From: Aurantiacibacter sediminis
GTDB lineage: Bacteria; Pseudomonadota; Alphaproteobacteria; Sphingomonadales; Sphingomonadaceae
Direction of reading: 5' to 3'
Assembly: GCF_016019885.1 (NCBI RefSeq)
Contig: NZ_JAEANY010000003.1
Location: forward strand, 310,001 to 374,000
DNA length: 64,000 bases
Part shown: in pieces, positions 8,943 to 18,172 of the stretch
Numbering within the stretch: the stretch's first letter is position 1
Layout of the letters: every line of letters starts with the position of its first letter
The notes under the pieces: model-generated
Databases searched by the model: none
Told to the model about the DNA's origin: nothing
Seen by the model: only the letters and a program-made list of their open reading frames with translations
Position numbers and translations under genes: made by a program

Positions 8943-10237
8943 TGCAGCGCCTGAACTCCACCGCTGACGATTTCGAAGCAAAGTTCGCGCGGATCGTGGA
9001 CGACCGGCGCGAAAGCGATGCTGGCGTGGCGCGGGACGTGCAGGAAATCCTCGCCGAAGTCCGCCGCGATGGCGACAACACCCTGCGTAATCTCACCATG
9101 CGGTTCGACAAATACGCGCTGACCGATGACCCCGAAACATGGTCGATCGGGAAGGACCGCTGCGCCGCCGCATTCGAAGCACTCAGCGATGAAGCGCGCG
9201 GCGCGCTGGAACTCGCCGCATCGCGCATCCGCGCCTATCACGGAGGGCAAATGCCCAAAGACCGCGATTTCCGCGACGATGCCAATGTGAGGCTGGGCGC
9301 GAAGTGGTTTCCGGTGGAGGCGGCTGGACTTTACGTGCCCGGTGGCCGCGCGGCCTATCCGTCCAGCCTGCTGATGAATGCGATCCCCGCAAAGGTTGCA
9401 GGCGTTGAGCGGCTTGTTGTCTGCACACCGACACCCAATGGCGAAGTCAACGACATGGTGCTGGCCGCTGCGCATCTGTGCGAGATCGAAGAAATCTGGC
9501 GAGTTGGCGGCGCCCATGCGGTGGGCGCGATGGCCTATGGCACAGAGAAATTCCGCCCCGTCGATGTGATCACCGGGCCGGGCAATGCCTGGGTGGCGGA
9601 GGCGAAGCGTCAGCTGTACGGCGTGGTCGGCATCGACATGGTCGCGGGGCCCAGCGAAATCCTCGTCATTTCGGATAACAAGTCCGATCCCGATTGGGTG
9701 GCCGCCGACCTGCTGAGCCAGGCCGAACACGATCCGACATCGCAGAGCATCCTCATTACCGATGATGCAGTGTTCGCCGAAATGGTGGAAGATGCGGTCG
9801 ACGTCCTTTGTGCGCAGCTCTCCACGAAGGAAACCGCGCGCAAGAGCTGGGACGATCACGGCGTGTTGATCGTGGTGGAAGACCTGCTGCGCGATGCGCC
9901 GCCGCTCGCCAATCGGCTGGCTGCCGAGCACATTGAGCTGATGGTCGATGAACCCGACACCTTCTTCACCAAGATCCGCCATGCCGGAAGCGCTTTCCTC
10001 GGTCGTCACACGCCCGAAGCCATCGGCGATTATGTTGCCGGGCCGAACCACGTGTTGCCGACAGGTCGCCGTGCGCGTTTCGCGAGCGGCCTCTCGGTGC
10101 TCGATTTCATGAAGCGGACCAGTTTCCTCGAAGCCGATGCCGATGCGCTAGCCGCGATCGGTCCGGCGGCAGCCATCCTCGCCGATATTGAAGGGCTTCC
10201 CGCCCATGCCGCCAGTGTGAAAGTACGTTTGAAATGA
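8942..10237 (+). CDS. hisD: Histidinol dehydrogenase
   Basis: The 431 aa enzyme performs the last two NAD-dependent oxidations of histidine synthesis. The family signature runs from VPGGRAAYPSSLLMNA to the glycine-rich ITGPGNAWVAEAKRQLYG, with the active-site pair Glu/His in SQAEHDPTSQ and the Zn-binding region ending in GPNHVLPTG. It overlaps hisG by one base and its stop overlaps the nusB start (ATGA at 10234), forming a tight hisG-hisD-nusB unit. Confidence 0.95.
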   Translation: MQRLNSTADDFEAKFARIVDDRRESDAGVARDVQEILAEVRRDGDNTLRNLTMRFDKYALTDDPETWSIGKDRCAAAFEALSDEARGALELAASRIRAYHGGQMPKDRDFRDDANVRLGAKWFPVEAAGLYVPGGRAAYPSSLLMNAIPAKVAGVERLVVCTPTPNGEVNDMVLAAAHLCEIEEIWRVGGAHAVGAMAYGTEKFRPVDVITGPGNAWVAEAKRQLYGVVGIDMVAGPSEILVISDNKSDPDWVAADLLSQAEHDPTSQSILITDDAVFAEMVEDAVDVLCAQLSTKETARKSWDDHGVLIVVEDLLRDAPPLANRLAAEHIELMVDEPDTFFTKIRHAGSAFLGRHTPEAIGDYVAGPNHVLPTGRRARFASGLSVLDFMKRTSFLEADADALAAIGPAAAILADIEGLPAHAASVKVRLK

Positions 10238-10686
10238 CCGCATCCTCCCGTTCCCGCGCCCGCTCCGCCGCGCGTCTTGCCGCCGTGCAGGCGCTTTACC
10301 AGAAGCACATGGAAAAGACCGCGCTCGCCAAGCTGCTCGACGAATTTCACCAGCACCGACTGGGTCAGGAAATCGAGGACGACCAGTATGAAGATGCTGA
10401 AGTCGACTTCTTCGACGATGTGGTGTCCGGCGTTGCCGCGCGGCAGGACGAGATCGACGGGAAACTGACCGAGAAATTGGCCGAGGGCTGGACGCTCGCC
10501 CGTCTCGACAAGACGATGCTGCAAATCCTGCGCTGCGGCACCTATGAGCTGATGGCGCGCGCCGATGTGCCTAAGGCCACGGCGATCACCGAATATGTCG
10601 ATGTGGCGCACGCGTTTTTCGACGAGCGTGAGGCGAAATTCGTGAACGGCATTCTCGATGCCGTGGCGAAAGACGTTCGGGTTTAG
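10234..10686 (+). CDS. nusB: Transcription antitermination factor NusB
   Basis: The 150 aa all-helical RNA-binding protein binds boxA with NusE (S10) in rRNA antitermination. The N-terminus ARSAARLAAVQALYQKHM is the classic Arg-rich NusB start, and the C-terminus AITEYVDVAHAFFDEREAKFVNGILDAV is the family signature. It overlaps hisD by 4 bp. A large inverted repeat (10702-10776) then separates it from thiL. The his-nusB coupling is common in sphingomonads. Confidence 0.95.
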   Translation: MTASSRSRARSAARLAAVQALYQKHMEKTALAKLLDEFHQHRLGQEIEDDQYEDAEVDFFDDVVSGVAARQDEIDGKLTEKLAEGWTLARLDKTMLQILRCGTYELMARADVPKATAITEYVDVAHAFFDEREAKFVNGILDAVAKDVRV

Positions 10687-10701
10687 GTCATTCCCGAGTA
10701 C

Positions 10702-10776
10702 CCTGAGCTTGTCGAAGGGTTGCCCTTACTTTAAATGCTGCGCCAGAAGGAAAAACAATCCTTCGACAGGCTCAGG
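10702..10776. repeat. Intergenic inverted repeat (CTTCGACAGGCTCAGG family)
   Basis: Two 17-base arms, CCTGAGCTTGTCGAAGG at 10702-10718 and CCTTCGACAGGCTCAGG at 10760-10776, are inverted with a single G-T mismatch and are separated by 41 bases. This is a well-known dispersed intergenic repeat in proteobacteria, seen only once in this window. It lies between nusB and thiL, so if transcribed it would form a long stem between two co-directional genes. Confidence 0.85.
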
Positions 10777-10801
10777 ATGAGCGGAATTGGGGGGCATCCT
10801 T

Positions 10802-11671
10802 GTGAACGAAGCTGACTTCATCGCGGCGCTGCGAAAGCTTCCGTTGCATAAAAGCGCACGCGGTCTGGAAGACGACGCGGCTGTCCTCGAAGTCGGCTCC
10901 GAAACGCTGATCATCACCCATGACATGCTCGTGGAAGGCCGCCACTTTCTTCCCCAGCAGGACATGGCCGATGTCGCCTGGAAGCTGGTTGCGACCAATC
11001 TCTCCGATCTTGCCGCGAAAGGTGCGGAACCGCTGGGCATAGTCCTTGGACACATGCTCGGCGGGGACGATGAGCGTTTTGTCGAAGGGCTGGACGAAGT
11101 GCTTACGCACTATGGCGTGCCTTTGCTCGGCGGCGATACCGTGTCCGGAGATGCACCACGCGCCTTCGGCCTAACCGCGATTGGCCGCGCGAGCCGCACT
11201 CCAGTGCCGTCACGCGCAGGCGCAAAGATCGGCGATGCCATCTTTGTGACCGGCACGCTTGGCGCGGCGATGCTCGGCTTTGAAGCGCTGCGCGACGGGA
11301 CGGGCGGCGATGACACGGCCTATGCCCGCCCGATGGCGCGGGTGATGGAAGGGATGGACCTTGCGCCGCTTGCCAATGCCATCATGGATGTCTCGGACGG
11401 GCTGCTGCTCGATGCATTCCGCATGGCAGAGGCAAGCGAGCTTACATTCGCCATCGATAGCACCAAAGTGCCTGTAGCCGACCCCGAGCGACGCGAGGAT
11501 GCGTTGCGCTGGGGCGATGATTACGAACTGCTTTTCACCCTGCCTGAAGGCACGCTGCCTCCCGTGCCCGCCGCATGCATCGGCGCTGTCGAGCCGCGCG
11601 GCTTTGCGCCGCTGTTTCTGGATGGAGAGCCGCTGGTGAACGCAGAAGGACTCGGATATTTGCACGAATAA
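10802..11671 (+). CDS. thiL: Thiamine-monophosphate kinase
   Basis: The 289 aa enzyme phosphorylates thiamine monophosphate to the diphosphate cofactor. Family motifs are DDAAVLEVGSETLIITHDMLVEGRHF near the start, ATNLSDLAAKGAEPLG, GDTVSGD, and IMDVSDGLLLDA with metal-binding Asp. The GTG at 10802 is preferred: a run of six G at 10789-10794 acts as ribosome site with 7 bases spacing, and the protein then starts NEADFIAAL as in relatives. It sits between nusB and hppA on the same strand. Confidence 0.93.
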   Translation: MNEADFIAALRKLPLHKSARGLEDDAAVLEVGSETLIITHDMLVEGRHFLPQQDMADVAWKLVATNLSDLAAKGAEPLGIVLGHMLGGDDERFVEGLDEVLTHYGVPLLGGDTVSGDAPRAFGLTAIGRASRTPVPSRAGAKIGDAIFVTGTLGAAMLGFEALRDGTGGDDTAYARPMARVMEGMDLAPLANAIMDVSDGLLLDAFRMAEASELTFAIDSTKVPVADPERREDALRWGDDYELLFTLPEGTLPPVPAACIGAVEPRGFAPLFLDGEPLVNAEGLGYLHE

Positions 11672-11806
11672 CAGCGGCACCGCTCTCAAAGGCGGCATAA
11701 CCCCGCATTTACGCTTGTAGAACCGCGCAACCTCGTTAATCCTGCTTCACATACGAACCCGGGCAAACCGGGTCGTTTCATTTTGGAGAGAGGGGATAAC
11801 GGGGTC

Positions 11807-13960
11807 ATGGAACTCGTTCTCATAAGTATTGCGCTTGGTGCGCTTGCCGTCGTTTACGGCTTTATTACCAGTCGACAGGTGCTTGGCGCATCTGCCGGTA
11901 ACGAAAAGATGCAGGAAATTGCCGGAGCCATTCAGGAAGGCGCACAGGCCTATCTGAACCGCCAGTACACCACGATCGGTATCGTGGGTGTTGTGGTGGC
12001 CGTCCTGGTCGGCGTTTTTCTCGGCGTCATTCCCGCTGTCGGTTTCCTGATCGGTGCCGTGCTGTCGGGTGTTGCCGGATATATTGGCATGAATATTTCG
12101 GTGCGCGCCAACGTGCGGACCGCTGCTGCGGCTGAGAAAGGCCTGCAGCAGGGCCTCACCATAGCTTTCCGCGCAGGTGCCATCACCGGCATGCTGGTGG
12201 CTGGCCTCGCGCTGCTGGCGATTGCCGTGTTCTTCTACGTCCTTGTCGGTCCGAGCGGCTATGCGGCGGATAGCGATGAAGTCGTTTACGGCCTCGTCGG
12301 CCTCGCTTTCGGTGCCTCGCTCATTTCGATCTTCGCGCGTCTTGGCGGCGGTATCTTCACCAAGGCCGCAGACGTTGGCGCGGACCTTGTCGGCAAGGTC
12401 GAAGCCGGTATTCCGGAAGACGATCCCCGTAACCCTGCCACGATCGCGGACAATGTGGGCGACAATGTCGGCGATTGTGCCGGTATGGCCGCCGACCTGT
12501 TTGAAACTTACGTGGTGACCGTGGGCGTCACGATGGTCCTGACAGCGCTGCTTTTCAGCGAGGTTCTGGGCGATCTGCTGTTGCCCATGATGGCCCTGCC
12601 ACTGCTGATCGGCGGTGCCTGCATCGTCACCAGCATCATCGGCACCTATTTCGTGAAGCTATCCAAGGGCGGCACGAATGTGATGGGAGCGATGTATAAG
12701 GGCTTCATCGTCTCCGCGGTGCTCGCCATTCCGCTCATCTATTTCGTCATCAGCTACGCGCTTGGCGGCATGGGTACGGAAATCGGTGCGGCTGTGGCGG
12801 GTGTGGACCCGGGTGCTCCGCTGGCGGAAGAAGGCACCGCAGAACAGGTCACAGGCTTTACCGGCATGGACCTGTTCTGGTGCTCGATCATCGGCCTTGC
12901 CATCACCGGCCTCATCATTTGGATTACTGAGTATTACACCGGCACGAACTACCGTCCGGTCCGCTCGATCGCCAAGAGTTCGGAAACGGGCCACGGCACC
13001 AATGTGATCCAGGGCCTCGCCATCAGCCTTGAATCGACGGCACTGCCGACGATCGTGATCGTTGCCGGTATCATCGCCACCTTCCAGCTCGCTGGCCTGA
13101 TGGGCATCGCCTATGCGGCGACCGCAATGCTGGCTCTCGCTGGCATGGTCGTCGCGCTCGATGCATACGGTCCGGTGACGGACAATGCCGGCGGTATTGC
13201 CGAGATGTCCGGCCTCGATGAAAGCGTTCGTGAAAAGACCGACCTTCTCGATGCGGTAGGCAACACCACCAAGGCTGTGACCAAGGGCTATGCCATCGGT
13301 TCGGCGGGCCTCGGCGCGCTGGTGCTGTTTGCGGCATATACGACCGATCTGGCGAAGCTGTTCCCCGATGCTGACGTCGATTTCAGTCTCGAGAACCCAT
13401 ACGTCATCGTCGGCCTTCTGCTCGGCGCACTGCTCCCGTACCTGTTCGGTGCGATGGGCATGACGGCCGTGGGCCGCGCTGCGGGCGACGTGGTTGTCGA
13501 TGTGCGTGATCAGTTCAAGAATGATCCGGGCATCATGGCCGGTACCTCCAAGCCCAACTACGCTAGGACGGTCGACCTGGTGACCAAGGCTGCCATCAAG
13601 GAAATGATTATTCCCTCGATGCTGCCACTGCTCGCCCCGATCGTCGTCTATTTTTCGATCCTGCTGCTTGCAGGTCAGGAAAACGCGTTTGCGGCTGTCG
13701 GCGCTCTGCTGCTGGGCGTGATTATCGGCGGTATCTTCGTCGCGCTTTCCATGACCGCCGGTGGCGGCGCATGGGACAATGCGAAGAAATATATCGAAGA
13801 CGGCAATCACGGCGGCAAGGGCTCCGAAGCCCATAAGGCCGCGGTGACGGGCGATACGGTTGGCGATCCTTACAAGGATACTGCGGGACCTGCCGTTAAT
13901 CCGATGATCAAGATCACCAATATCGTCGCGCTACTGCTGCTCGCAGCACTGGCCGCCTAG
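11807..13960 (+). CDS. hppA: K(+)-insensitive pyrophosphate-energized proton pump (H+-PPase)
   Basis: The 717 aa polytopic membrane pyrophosphatase couples PPi hydrolysis to proton export. The PPi/Mg site is visible in [18 protein letters not shown] and the acidic [13 protein letters not shown] segment. In the subtype-deciding loop the sequence reads [10 protein letters not shown]; Lys rather than Ala after GNTT is the known mark of K+-independent enzymes. The start at 11807 follows GGAGAGAGGGG; a TTG at 11783 would bury this ribosome site. A strong terminator at 14004 ends the transcript. Confidence 0.95.
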   Translation: MELVLISIALGALAVVYGFITSRQVLGASAGNEKMQEIAGAIQEGAQAYLNRQYTTIGIVGVVVAVLVGVFLGVIPAVGFLIGAVLSGVAGYIGMNISVRANVRTAAAAEKGLQQGLTIAFRAGAITGMLVAGLALLAIAVFFYVLVGPSGYAADSDEVVYGLVGLAFGASLISIFARLGGGIFTKAADVGADLVGKVEAGIPEDDPRNPATIADNVGDNVGDCAGMAADLFETYVVTVGVTMVLTALLFSEVLGDLLLPMMALPLLIGGACIVTSIIGTYFVKLSKGGTNVMGAMYKGFIVSAVLAIPLIYFVISYALGGMGTEIGAAVAGVDPGAPLAEEGTAEQVTGFTGMDLFWCSIIGLAITGLIIWITEYYTGTNYRPVRSIAKSSETGHGTNVIQGLAISLESTALPTIVIVAGIIATFQLAGLMGIAYAATAMLALAGMVVALDAYGPVTDNAGGIAEMSGLDESVREKTDLLDAVGNTTKAVTKGYAIGSAGLGALVLFAAYTTDLAKLFPDADVDFSLENPYVIVGLLLGALLPYLFGAMGMTAVGRAAGDVVVDVRDQFKNDPGIMAGTSKPNYARTVDLVTKAAIKEMIIPSMLPLLAPIVVYFSILLLAGQENAFAAVGALLLGVIIGGIFVALSMTAGGGAWDNAKKYIEDGNHGGKGSEAHKAAVTGDTVGDPYKDTAGPAVNPMIKITNIVALLLLAALAA

Positions 13961-14003
13961 GGCGCGAACGGCTGGTCCCACCAGCCAATATTGGTTAACA
14001 CTG

Positions 14004-14036
14004 CCCTGCCAGGTTTGCGCCTGGCAGGGTTTTGTT
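14004..14036 (+). terminator. Rho-independent terminator after hppA
   Basis: Perfect 10 bp arms CCCTGCCAGG (14004-14013) and CCTGGCAGGG (14020-14029) enclose a 6-base loop and are followed by TTTTGTTT. It is 44 bases after the hppA stop. A smaller hairpin (GGCTGG / CCAGCC, near 13970-13986) lies just before it. Confidence 0.9.
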
Positions 14037-14153
14037 TACCGCTTGCCTTAGGCAATCTTTCTCCTCTGCCCCTTAGAGAGAGCTTGTCGCAAGTCGGTCA
14101 CAACTCTGGACAGGTTAACGTACGGATTGGGTAAGGATTTTGCCTTCGCCAAT

Positions 14154-14267
14154 ATGCAAGGGCCCCTGGTGGGAGCAATTGCACAGACGCGCCCAAATCC
14201 GGTGGCGATCTCAGCCAATCCGCATCTGCGTCGCGTCCCCATTGCTGCTGCGACGAAAGCAAACTGA
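14154..14267 (+). CDS. Possible 37 aa ORF coupled to the JmjC-like gene
   Basis: This frame encodes 37 aa starting MQGPLVGAIAQ and ending ATKAN. Its TGA overlaps the ATG of the following gene (TGATG at 14265-14269), the overlap used by several genuine gene pairs in this window. The frame stays open upstream to 14052, with a possible TTG start at 14127, but I see no good ribosome site. GC at third codon positions is only about 58%, below neighbouring genes. It could be a real small peptide, a remnant, or chance. I recognise no family. The rest of 13961-14266 holds the hppA terminator and no other supported gene. Confidence 0.3.
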   Translation: MQGPLVGAIAQTRPNPVAISANPHLRRVPIAAATKAN

Positions 14268-15151
14268 TGACGCGGCAATACAAAAATTTTCACGGGCGCT
14301 CGCTCGGTGGGCGGCGAATATTCCCGTCGGCCGTACAAAGCTTCCTCGCGACTTCCTATCCCGAGGGTGCGCTGAAAATCGAACATAATCTGGTCGATCA
14401 CCCGCTCCTGGAAATCGACAAATTAGCCCTGCTGGCTGAATCCTTGCCGCCGGCGAGTATTGATTTTAACGGCAGCAATCCATCCCGAGGTGTCGACAGC
14501 AAGCCGGGCGCCAAGTCTCTTTCGATCGGTGAGACGATCCGCAATATTGAAAAGACCGCCAGTTGGGCGGTCCTGAAAAATGTCGAACAGAAAAAGCCCT
14601 TCGCCGAATTGCTGCACGAATTGCTGGAGGAGCTGAGGCCGGTCATCGAAGAGCGGACAGGACCGCTTCTCAATCCGCAGGCCTTTATCGTTGTCTCCAG
14701 CCCCCACGCCGTCACTCCGCTGCATTTCCATGCAGAGCACAACATCTTGATGCAGCTACGCGGCAGCAAGACGGTAACGGTCTATCCGGCAGGAGATCGG
14801 CGTTTCGCTTCGGATAAGAGCCACGAGAATTATCATCTTGGCGGAACGGGCGAACTGCCCTGGCACCGCAATCATGAACGCGCAGGCTTGCCCTTCGCCC
14901 TTGGCCCGGCAGAAGGGGTCTATGTGCCTGCGATGTCACCACATCACGTGCAATACGGTTCCGCTGTGTCGGTTTCGCTGTCGCTCACGTGGCGCAGCGA
15001 ATGGAGCTATGCGGAGGCGGATGCCCGGGCATTCAACGGACTGATCCGAAAACTCGGCATCGACCCCAAGCCTCCCAAGCGCTGGCCCGCTACCAATTCA
15101 GGTAAAGCCAGGGCGATGCGCCTTTGGCGCCGGTTTCGCGGCATCGCTTGA
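14267..15151 (+). CDS. Cupin-like / JmjC-like domain protein
   Basis: The 294 aa protein has a JmjC-type cupin core near residues 150-235. TPLHFHAEHNILMQLRGSKTVTVYP carries the first metal-binding His and acidic residue, and VYVPAMSPHHVQYG the later His, as in Fe(II)/2-oxoglutarate hydroxylases of the cupin-8 type. The N-terminal 130 residues are helical and unassigned; the C-terminus is very basic (RAMRLWRRFRG). In sphingomonads such proteins are usually named cupin-like or Pass1-related. Substrate is unknown. It starts on the TGATG overlap with the 37-codon ORF and is followed by tesB after 33 bp. Confidence 0.72.
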   Translation: MTRQYKNFHGRSLGGRRIFPSAVQSFLATSYPEGALKIEHNLVDHPLLEIDKLALLAESLPPASIDFNGSNPSRGVDSKPGAKSLSIGETIRNIEKTASWAVLKNVEQKKPFAELLHELLEELRPVIEERTGPLLNPQAFIVVSSPHAVTPLHFHAEHNILMQLRGSKTVTVYPAGDRRFASDKSHENYHLGGTGELPWHRNHERAGLPFALGPAEGVYVPAMSPHHVQYGSAVSVSLSLTWRSEWSYAEADARAFNGLIRKLGIDPKPPKRWPATNSGKARAMRLWRRFRGIA

Positions 15152-15184
15152 CGGCGCGAACGCCCGCGCGCATGGCTGCCGCAA

Positions 15185-16081
15185 ATGACGACGATGCCTC
15201 CCGATCACCCGACTCCCGAACGCATTCTCGCCGATCTTGTCTTCCTGCTCGAACTGGAAGCCAAGGGTGCTGACGTCTTCATCGGCCGCAGGCGGCCTGA
15301 CGGGACGGGCCGCGTGTTCGGCGGACAGGCGATTGCACAGGCGCTGGGCGCGGCGAGCCGTACAGTGGATGCCGCCCGCGAAGTGCACTCGCTCCACGCC
15401 TATTTCCTGCGACCCGGGAGCGATGATTTACCAATCGAATTCCGGGTGAAGCGCGATCTTGATGGACGCAGCTTTTCCAACCGCCGCGTTGTGGCGAGCC
15501 AGCAGGGCGAGCCGATCCTCAATCTGGTCGCGTCTTTTCAGGAACCAGTCGAAGGTCCCGGCCACCAGCATCCGCGAATGCCCGATGTGCCTGGCCCCGA
15601 GGATTTGCGACCAGATGCGGAAATCCGCCTCGAGATTGCGAAAGTCGTTCCAGAAGGCCCGATCAAAAATATCCTGATGCGGCCTTTCCCGGTGGATTTC
15701 CGCTCGGTTGAGCCGCGGGACTGGCTGCGTCCTCAGGAGCGTCCGCCAATCAGCCATATCTGGTTCAAGACGGTCGCGCCGCTGCCGAGCGATCGCGCGC
15801 TGCACCGGGCTGTGCTGGCATATATCTCTGACTTCCAGATCCTTGCGACCGCTCTGCAGCCGCATGGCAAGAGCATTCATAGCGGCCAGGTAAAAGGCGC
15901 CAGCCTCGATCATGCAGTCTGGTTTCACGAGCCCCTTGCGGTCGATGAGTGGCTGCTTTTCGTTACCGAAGCGCCGTGGAGCGGCGGTGGGCGCGGCTAT
16001 GCGCGAGGCCAAGTGTTCGACCGCTCAGGCAAATTGGTTGCCAGCGTTTCGCAAGAGGGAATGCTTCGTCACGTCGATTAA
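15185..16081 (+). CDS. tesB: Acyl-CoA thioesterase II
   Basis: The 298 aa protein has the double-hotdog TesB layout. The first hotdog shows VFGGQAIAQALGAA and VHSLHAYFLRPG, the second LDHAVWFHEPLAVDEWLLF, where the conserved Asp of the SLDHAVWFH segment is catalytic. It hydrolyses acyl-CoA to free acid and CoA in the cytoplasm. Start is at 15185 or at 15194 (MPPDH). The lipoprotein serine hydrolase follows after 22 bp, which suggests co-transcription. Confidence 0.93.
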   Translation: MTTMPPDHPTPERILADLVFLLELEAKGADVFIGRRRPDGTGRVFGGQAIAQALGAASRTVDAAREVHSLHAYFLRPGSDDLPIEFRVKRDLDGRSFSNRRVVASQQGEPILNLVASFQEPVEGPGHQHPRMPDVPGPEDLRPDAEIRLEIAKVVPEGPIKNILMRPFPVDFRSVEPRDWLRPQERPPISHIWFKTVAPLPSDRALHRAVLAYISDFQILATALQPHGKSIHSGQVKGASLDHAVWFHEPLAVDEWLLFVTEAPWSGGGRGYARGQVFDRSGKLVASVSQEGMLRHVD

Positions 16082-16103
16082 GCAGGAGATAGAGCAAAGT
16101 GTC

Positions 16104-17723
16104 ATGATCAAAACCGCAGTCATCTCTCTCACAGTCCTGGTGACGCTTACCGGATGCGCACACACGCCTGAAAGCCCGATCGTCGATACACCGGTAGAGA
16201 TGGCCGTGGCTGCGGATGAGGTCTCGTCGGCGCCTCACTTCGATCACGCCATGCGGCGAACGATGGAAGCTTACGACTCTACCGGAATGGTGGCTGCCGT
16301 GCAGGTGGATGGACAGCTCGTCTATCTGGATGCCGCAGGTCTGGCCGAGGAAGGCACGAACCGCCCCGTTACGCAAGACATGCTCTTCCCGATCGCCTCG
16401 ATCTCCAAGGCTTTCACCACCACGGCCCTCGCCATCCTTGTCGATCGCGGCGAGGTGGAATGGGACGCTCCGATCCGCACTTACATCCCGGAATTCGCCA
16501 TGTGGGATCCTTGGGTGAGCGAGAACTTCACCGTGCGCGATGCCCTCACCCACCGCTCTGGTCTGCCGCTGGGTGCGGGTGACCTGCTGATCTGGCCCGA
16601 TGGCAATGCGGAGCCTGATGATGTGATTGCCGCGCTCCAACACCTTCGCCCCAGCAGCGGTTTTCGCAGCGAGTACGCGTATGACAATCTGCTCTACATC
16701 GTGGCGGGCGAAATCGTGGCGCGCGTTTCCGGCCAGAGCTGGACCGAGTTTGTCACGCAGGAAATCCTGCTTCCTGTGGGCATGGATCAGTGCGCAGCCG
16801 ACAAACCGCTAATCTCTGCGGGTGCTCCGGTGGTTTCCGGGCATGAACGCGCTGCCGGTGCGGAGGATGGCGTGCCGACCGATCCGCGCATCGACTTCTC
16901 GACCACCTGGGCAGCAGCTGGCGGATTGTGGTGCCCAGCCGGCGAAATGATGGAATGGGGCCAATTCTGGCTAGATGGCGGAGTGACCGCCGATGGGGTG
17001 CGCCTGATCAGCGAAGGCCAGGCACGCGAACTGTGGCAGGGCGTCACTCCGCAGAGTCCGCGCGGCGGATTGCGCGCGGCAGGCTCCACCAATCTCGCCA
17101 TGTATGCGCTGGGCTGGAGCATTCACGATTTCGAAGGAACGCTAGCAGTCGGCCATGGCGGCGGTGCGCCGGGCGTGGTGAGCAACTTCCTGATCCTGCC
17201 CGAATATGACGCGGTGATTTTCTCCGCCACCAACGATTATCGCGGAGCGGCGAGCGCGTTCAATTACCACGTGGCCAGCGCACTCGTCGGTGCGCCGGAG
17301 AATGACTTCATCGCCGATTGGGGGGCAGCCTTTGCCGCCGCCGAAGCGCGCGGGGTCGAGCAGATTTCGGATACGCTCGTCGCGCCCGAAACAGCGCAGC
17401 CGCACGCGCTATCGCTGGCAGACTATGTCGGCACCTATCGCGATCCGTGGTATGGTGATGTCGTGATCTCACAGACCGAGGATGGGAGTCTGTACATCGA
17501 CATGGGCCGCAGCGAAGTGCTCGACGGCGCGCTGACTCACTACGATGGCAACCGCTTCGCTGCCTTCTGGCCGGACAGCTCGCTGAAAGCAGATGCCTTC
17601 GTCGACTTCACGGTTGAAGATGGCGAGGTAACGCTGGTGACGATGCAGGCCATCTCAAGCCTCACCGATTTCAGCTATGACTTCCACGATTTGCGGTTAG
17701 AGCCGGTGGCGGGAAGGGAATAG
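16104..17723 (+). CDS. Serine hydrolase, beta-lactamase/class C-like lipoprotein
   Basis: The 539 aa protein starts at 16104 with a lipoprotein signal (MIKTAVISLTVLVTLTGC, lipobox LTGC), so it is probably membrane-anchored in the periplasm. Penicillin-binding motifs follow: SISKAF is the nucleophile S-x-x-K, YDN fits the second (Y-x-N) motif, and HGGGAPG takes the place of the K-T-G box. The last 130 residues form the DUF3471-like beta barrel often found behind this domain. Natural substrate is unknown; esterase or D-aminopeptidase activity is as likely as beta-lactamase. An earlier frame start inside tesB is rejected. Confidence 0.87.
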   Translation: MIKTAVISLTVLVTLTGCAHTPESPIVDTPVEMAVAADEVSSAPHFDHAMRRTMEAYDSTGMVAAVQVDGQLVYLDAAGLAEEGTNRPVTQDMLFPIASISKAFTTTALAILVDRGEVEWDAPIRTYIPEFAMWDPWVSENFTVRDALTHRSGLPLGAGDLLIWPDGNAEPDDVIAALQHLRPSSGFRSEYAYDNLLYIVAGEIVARVSGQSWTEFVTQEILLPVGMDQCAADKPLISAGAPVVSGHERAAGAEDGVPTDPRIDFSTTWAAAGGLWCPAGEMMEWGQFWLDGGVTADGVRLISEGQARELWQGVTPQSPRGGLRAAGSTNLAMYALGWSIHDFEGTLAVGHGGGAPGVVSNFLILPEYDAVIFSATNDYRGAASAFNYHVASALVGAPENDFIADWGAAFAAAEARGVEQISDTLVAPETAQPHALSLADYVGTYRDPWYGDVVISQTEDGSLYIDMGRSEVLDGALTHYDGNRFAAFWPDSSLKADAFVDFTVEDGEVTLVTMQAISSLTDFSYDFHDLRLEPVAGRE

Positions 17724-17724
17724 A

Positions 17725-18162
17725 CTACCTGCCGTAAACTATGGACGTGCCCCACGTCGCGGATACGGGATTGCCGTTCTCATCCAATGCCGGCTGAAAA
17801 CGCGCGTATCGTGACATGCTGCGGCATGCGGCGCGGTCAAGTATACGATGTCCGCTGCTTCCAACGACATCACAATCAGTGACGTTTCCGTTCGCATCGA
17901 TCGTCAATTCGAATGCGACTCTGCCAGCAAGGTTCTGGCGGATCGCTTCGGCAGGATAATCGCGCATTGTCCTCCGAACCCATACAATTTGATTTTCAGG
18001 TTGCACGGGCCGTGAGAGATCGGGTGTCTCGGGCTTCTCGGTTTCTATATCACCTATTTCGGCATCGATTTCTTGCGCTGTCGAAGGCGTGGCAACTGAA
18101 AGCAAACTTCCGAGCGCCAGAGCAGGAAAACCACTTTTGCGAACTATCCGAGAAATGTTCAT
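17725..18162 (-). CDS. Exported protein with a TonB C-terminal domain
   Basis: The 145 aa product starts at 18162 (MNISRIVRKS) and has a signal peptide ending near STAQ. The remainder is a TonB_C domain: YPAEAIRQNLAGRVAFELTI, a central DCDVVGSSG, and ARFQPALDENGNPV. It lacks the long Pro-rich linker and stable N-terminal anchor of energy-transducing TonB, so it is more likely a stand-alone periplasmic TonB-C protein. A Cys pair (DCDVV and RAACRSM) could form a disulfide. It lies 10 bp downstream of uvrC and ends one base from the convergent serine hydrolase. Confidence 0.8.
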   Translation of the reverse strand: MNISRIVRKSGFPALALGSLLSVATPSTAQEIDAEIGDIETEKPETPDLSRPVQPENQIVWVRRTMRDYPAEAIRQNLAGRVAFELTIDANGNVTDCDVVGSSGHRILDRAACRSMSRYARFQPALDENGNPVSATWGTSIVYGR

Positions 18163-18172
18163 TACGCTCGCC

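Noticed and set aside
8546-10051. 501-codon minus-strand frame over hisG-hisD
   Set aside because: Antisense to two well-conserved genes; composition is that of a shadow frame.
12659-13834. 391-codon minus-strand frame over hppA
   Set aside because: Antisense to the pyrophosphatase, His/Arg-rich, without a domain.
14048-14401. 117-codon minus-strand frame between hppA and the cupin gene
   Set aside because: It overlaps the start of the cupin gene and has no recognisable features; the + strand reading of this region is better supported.
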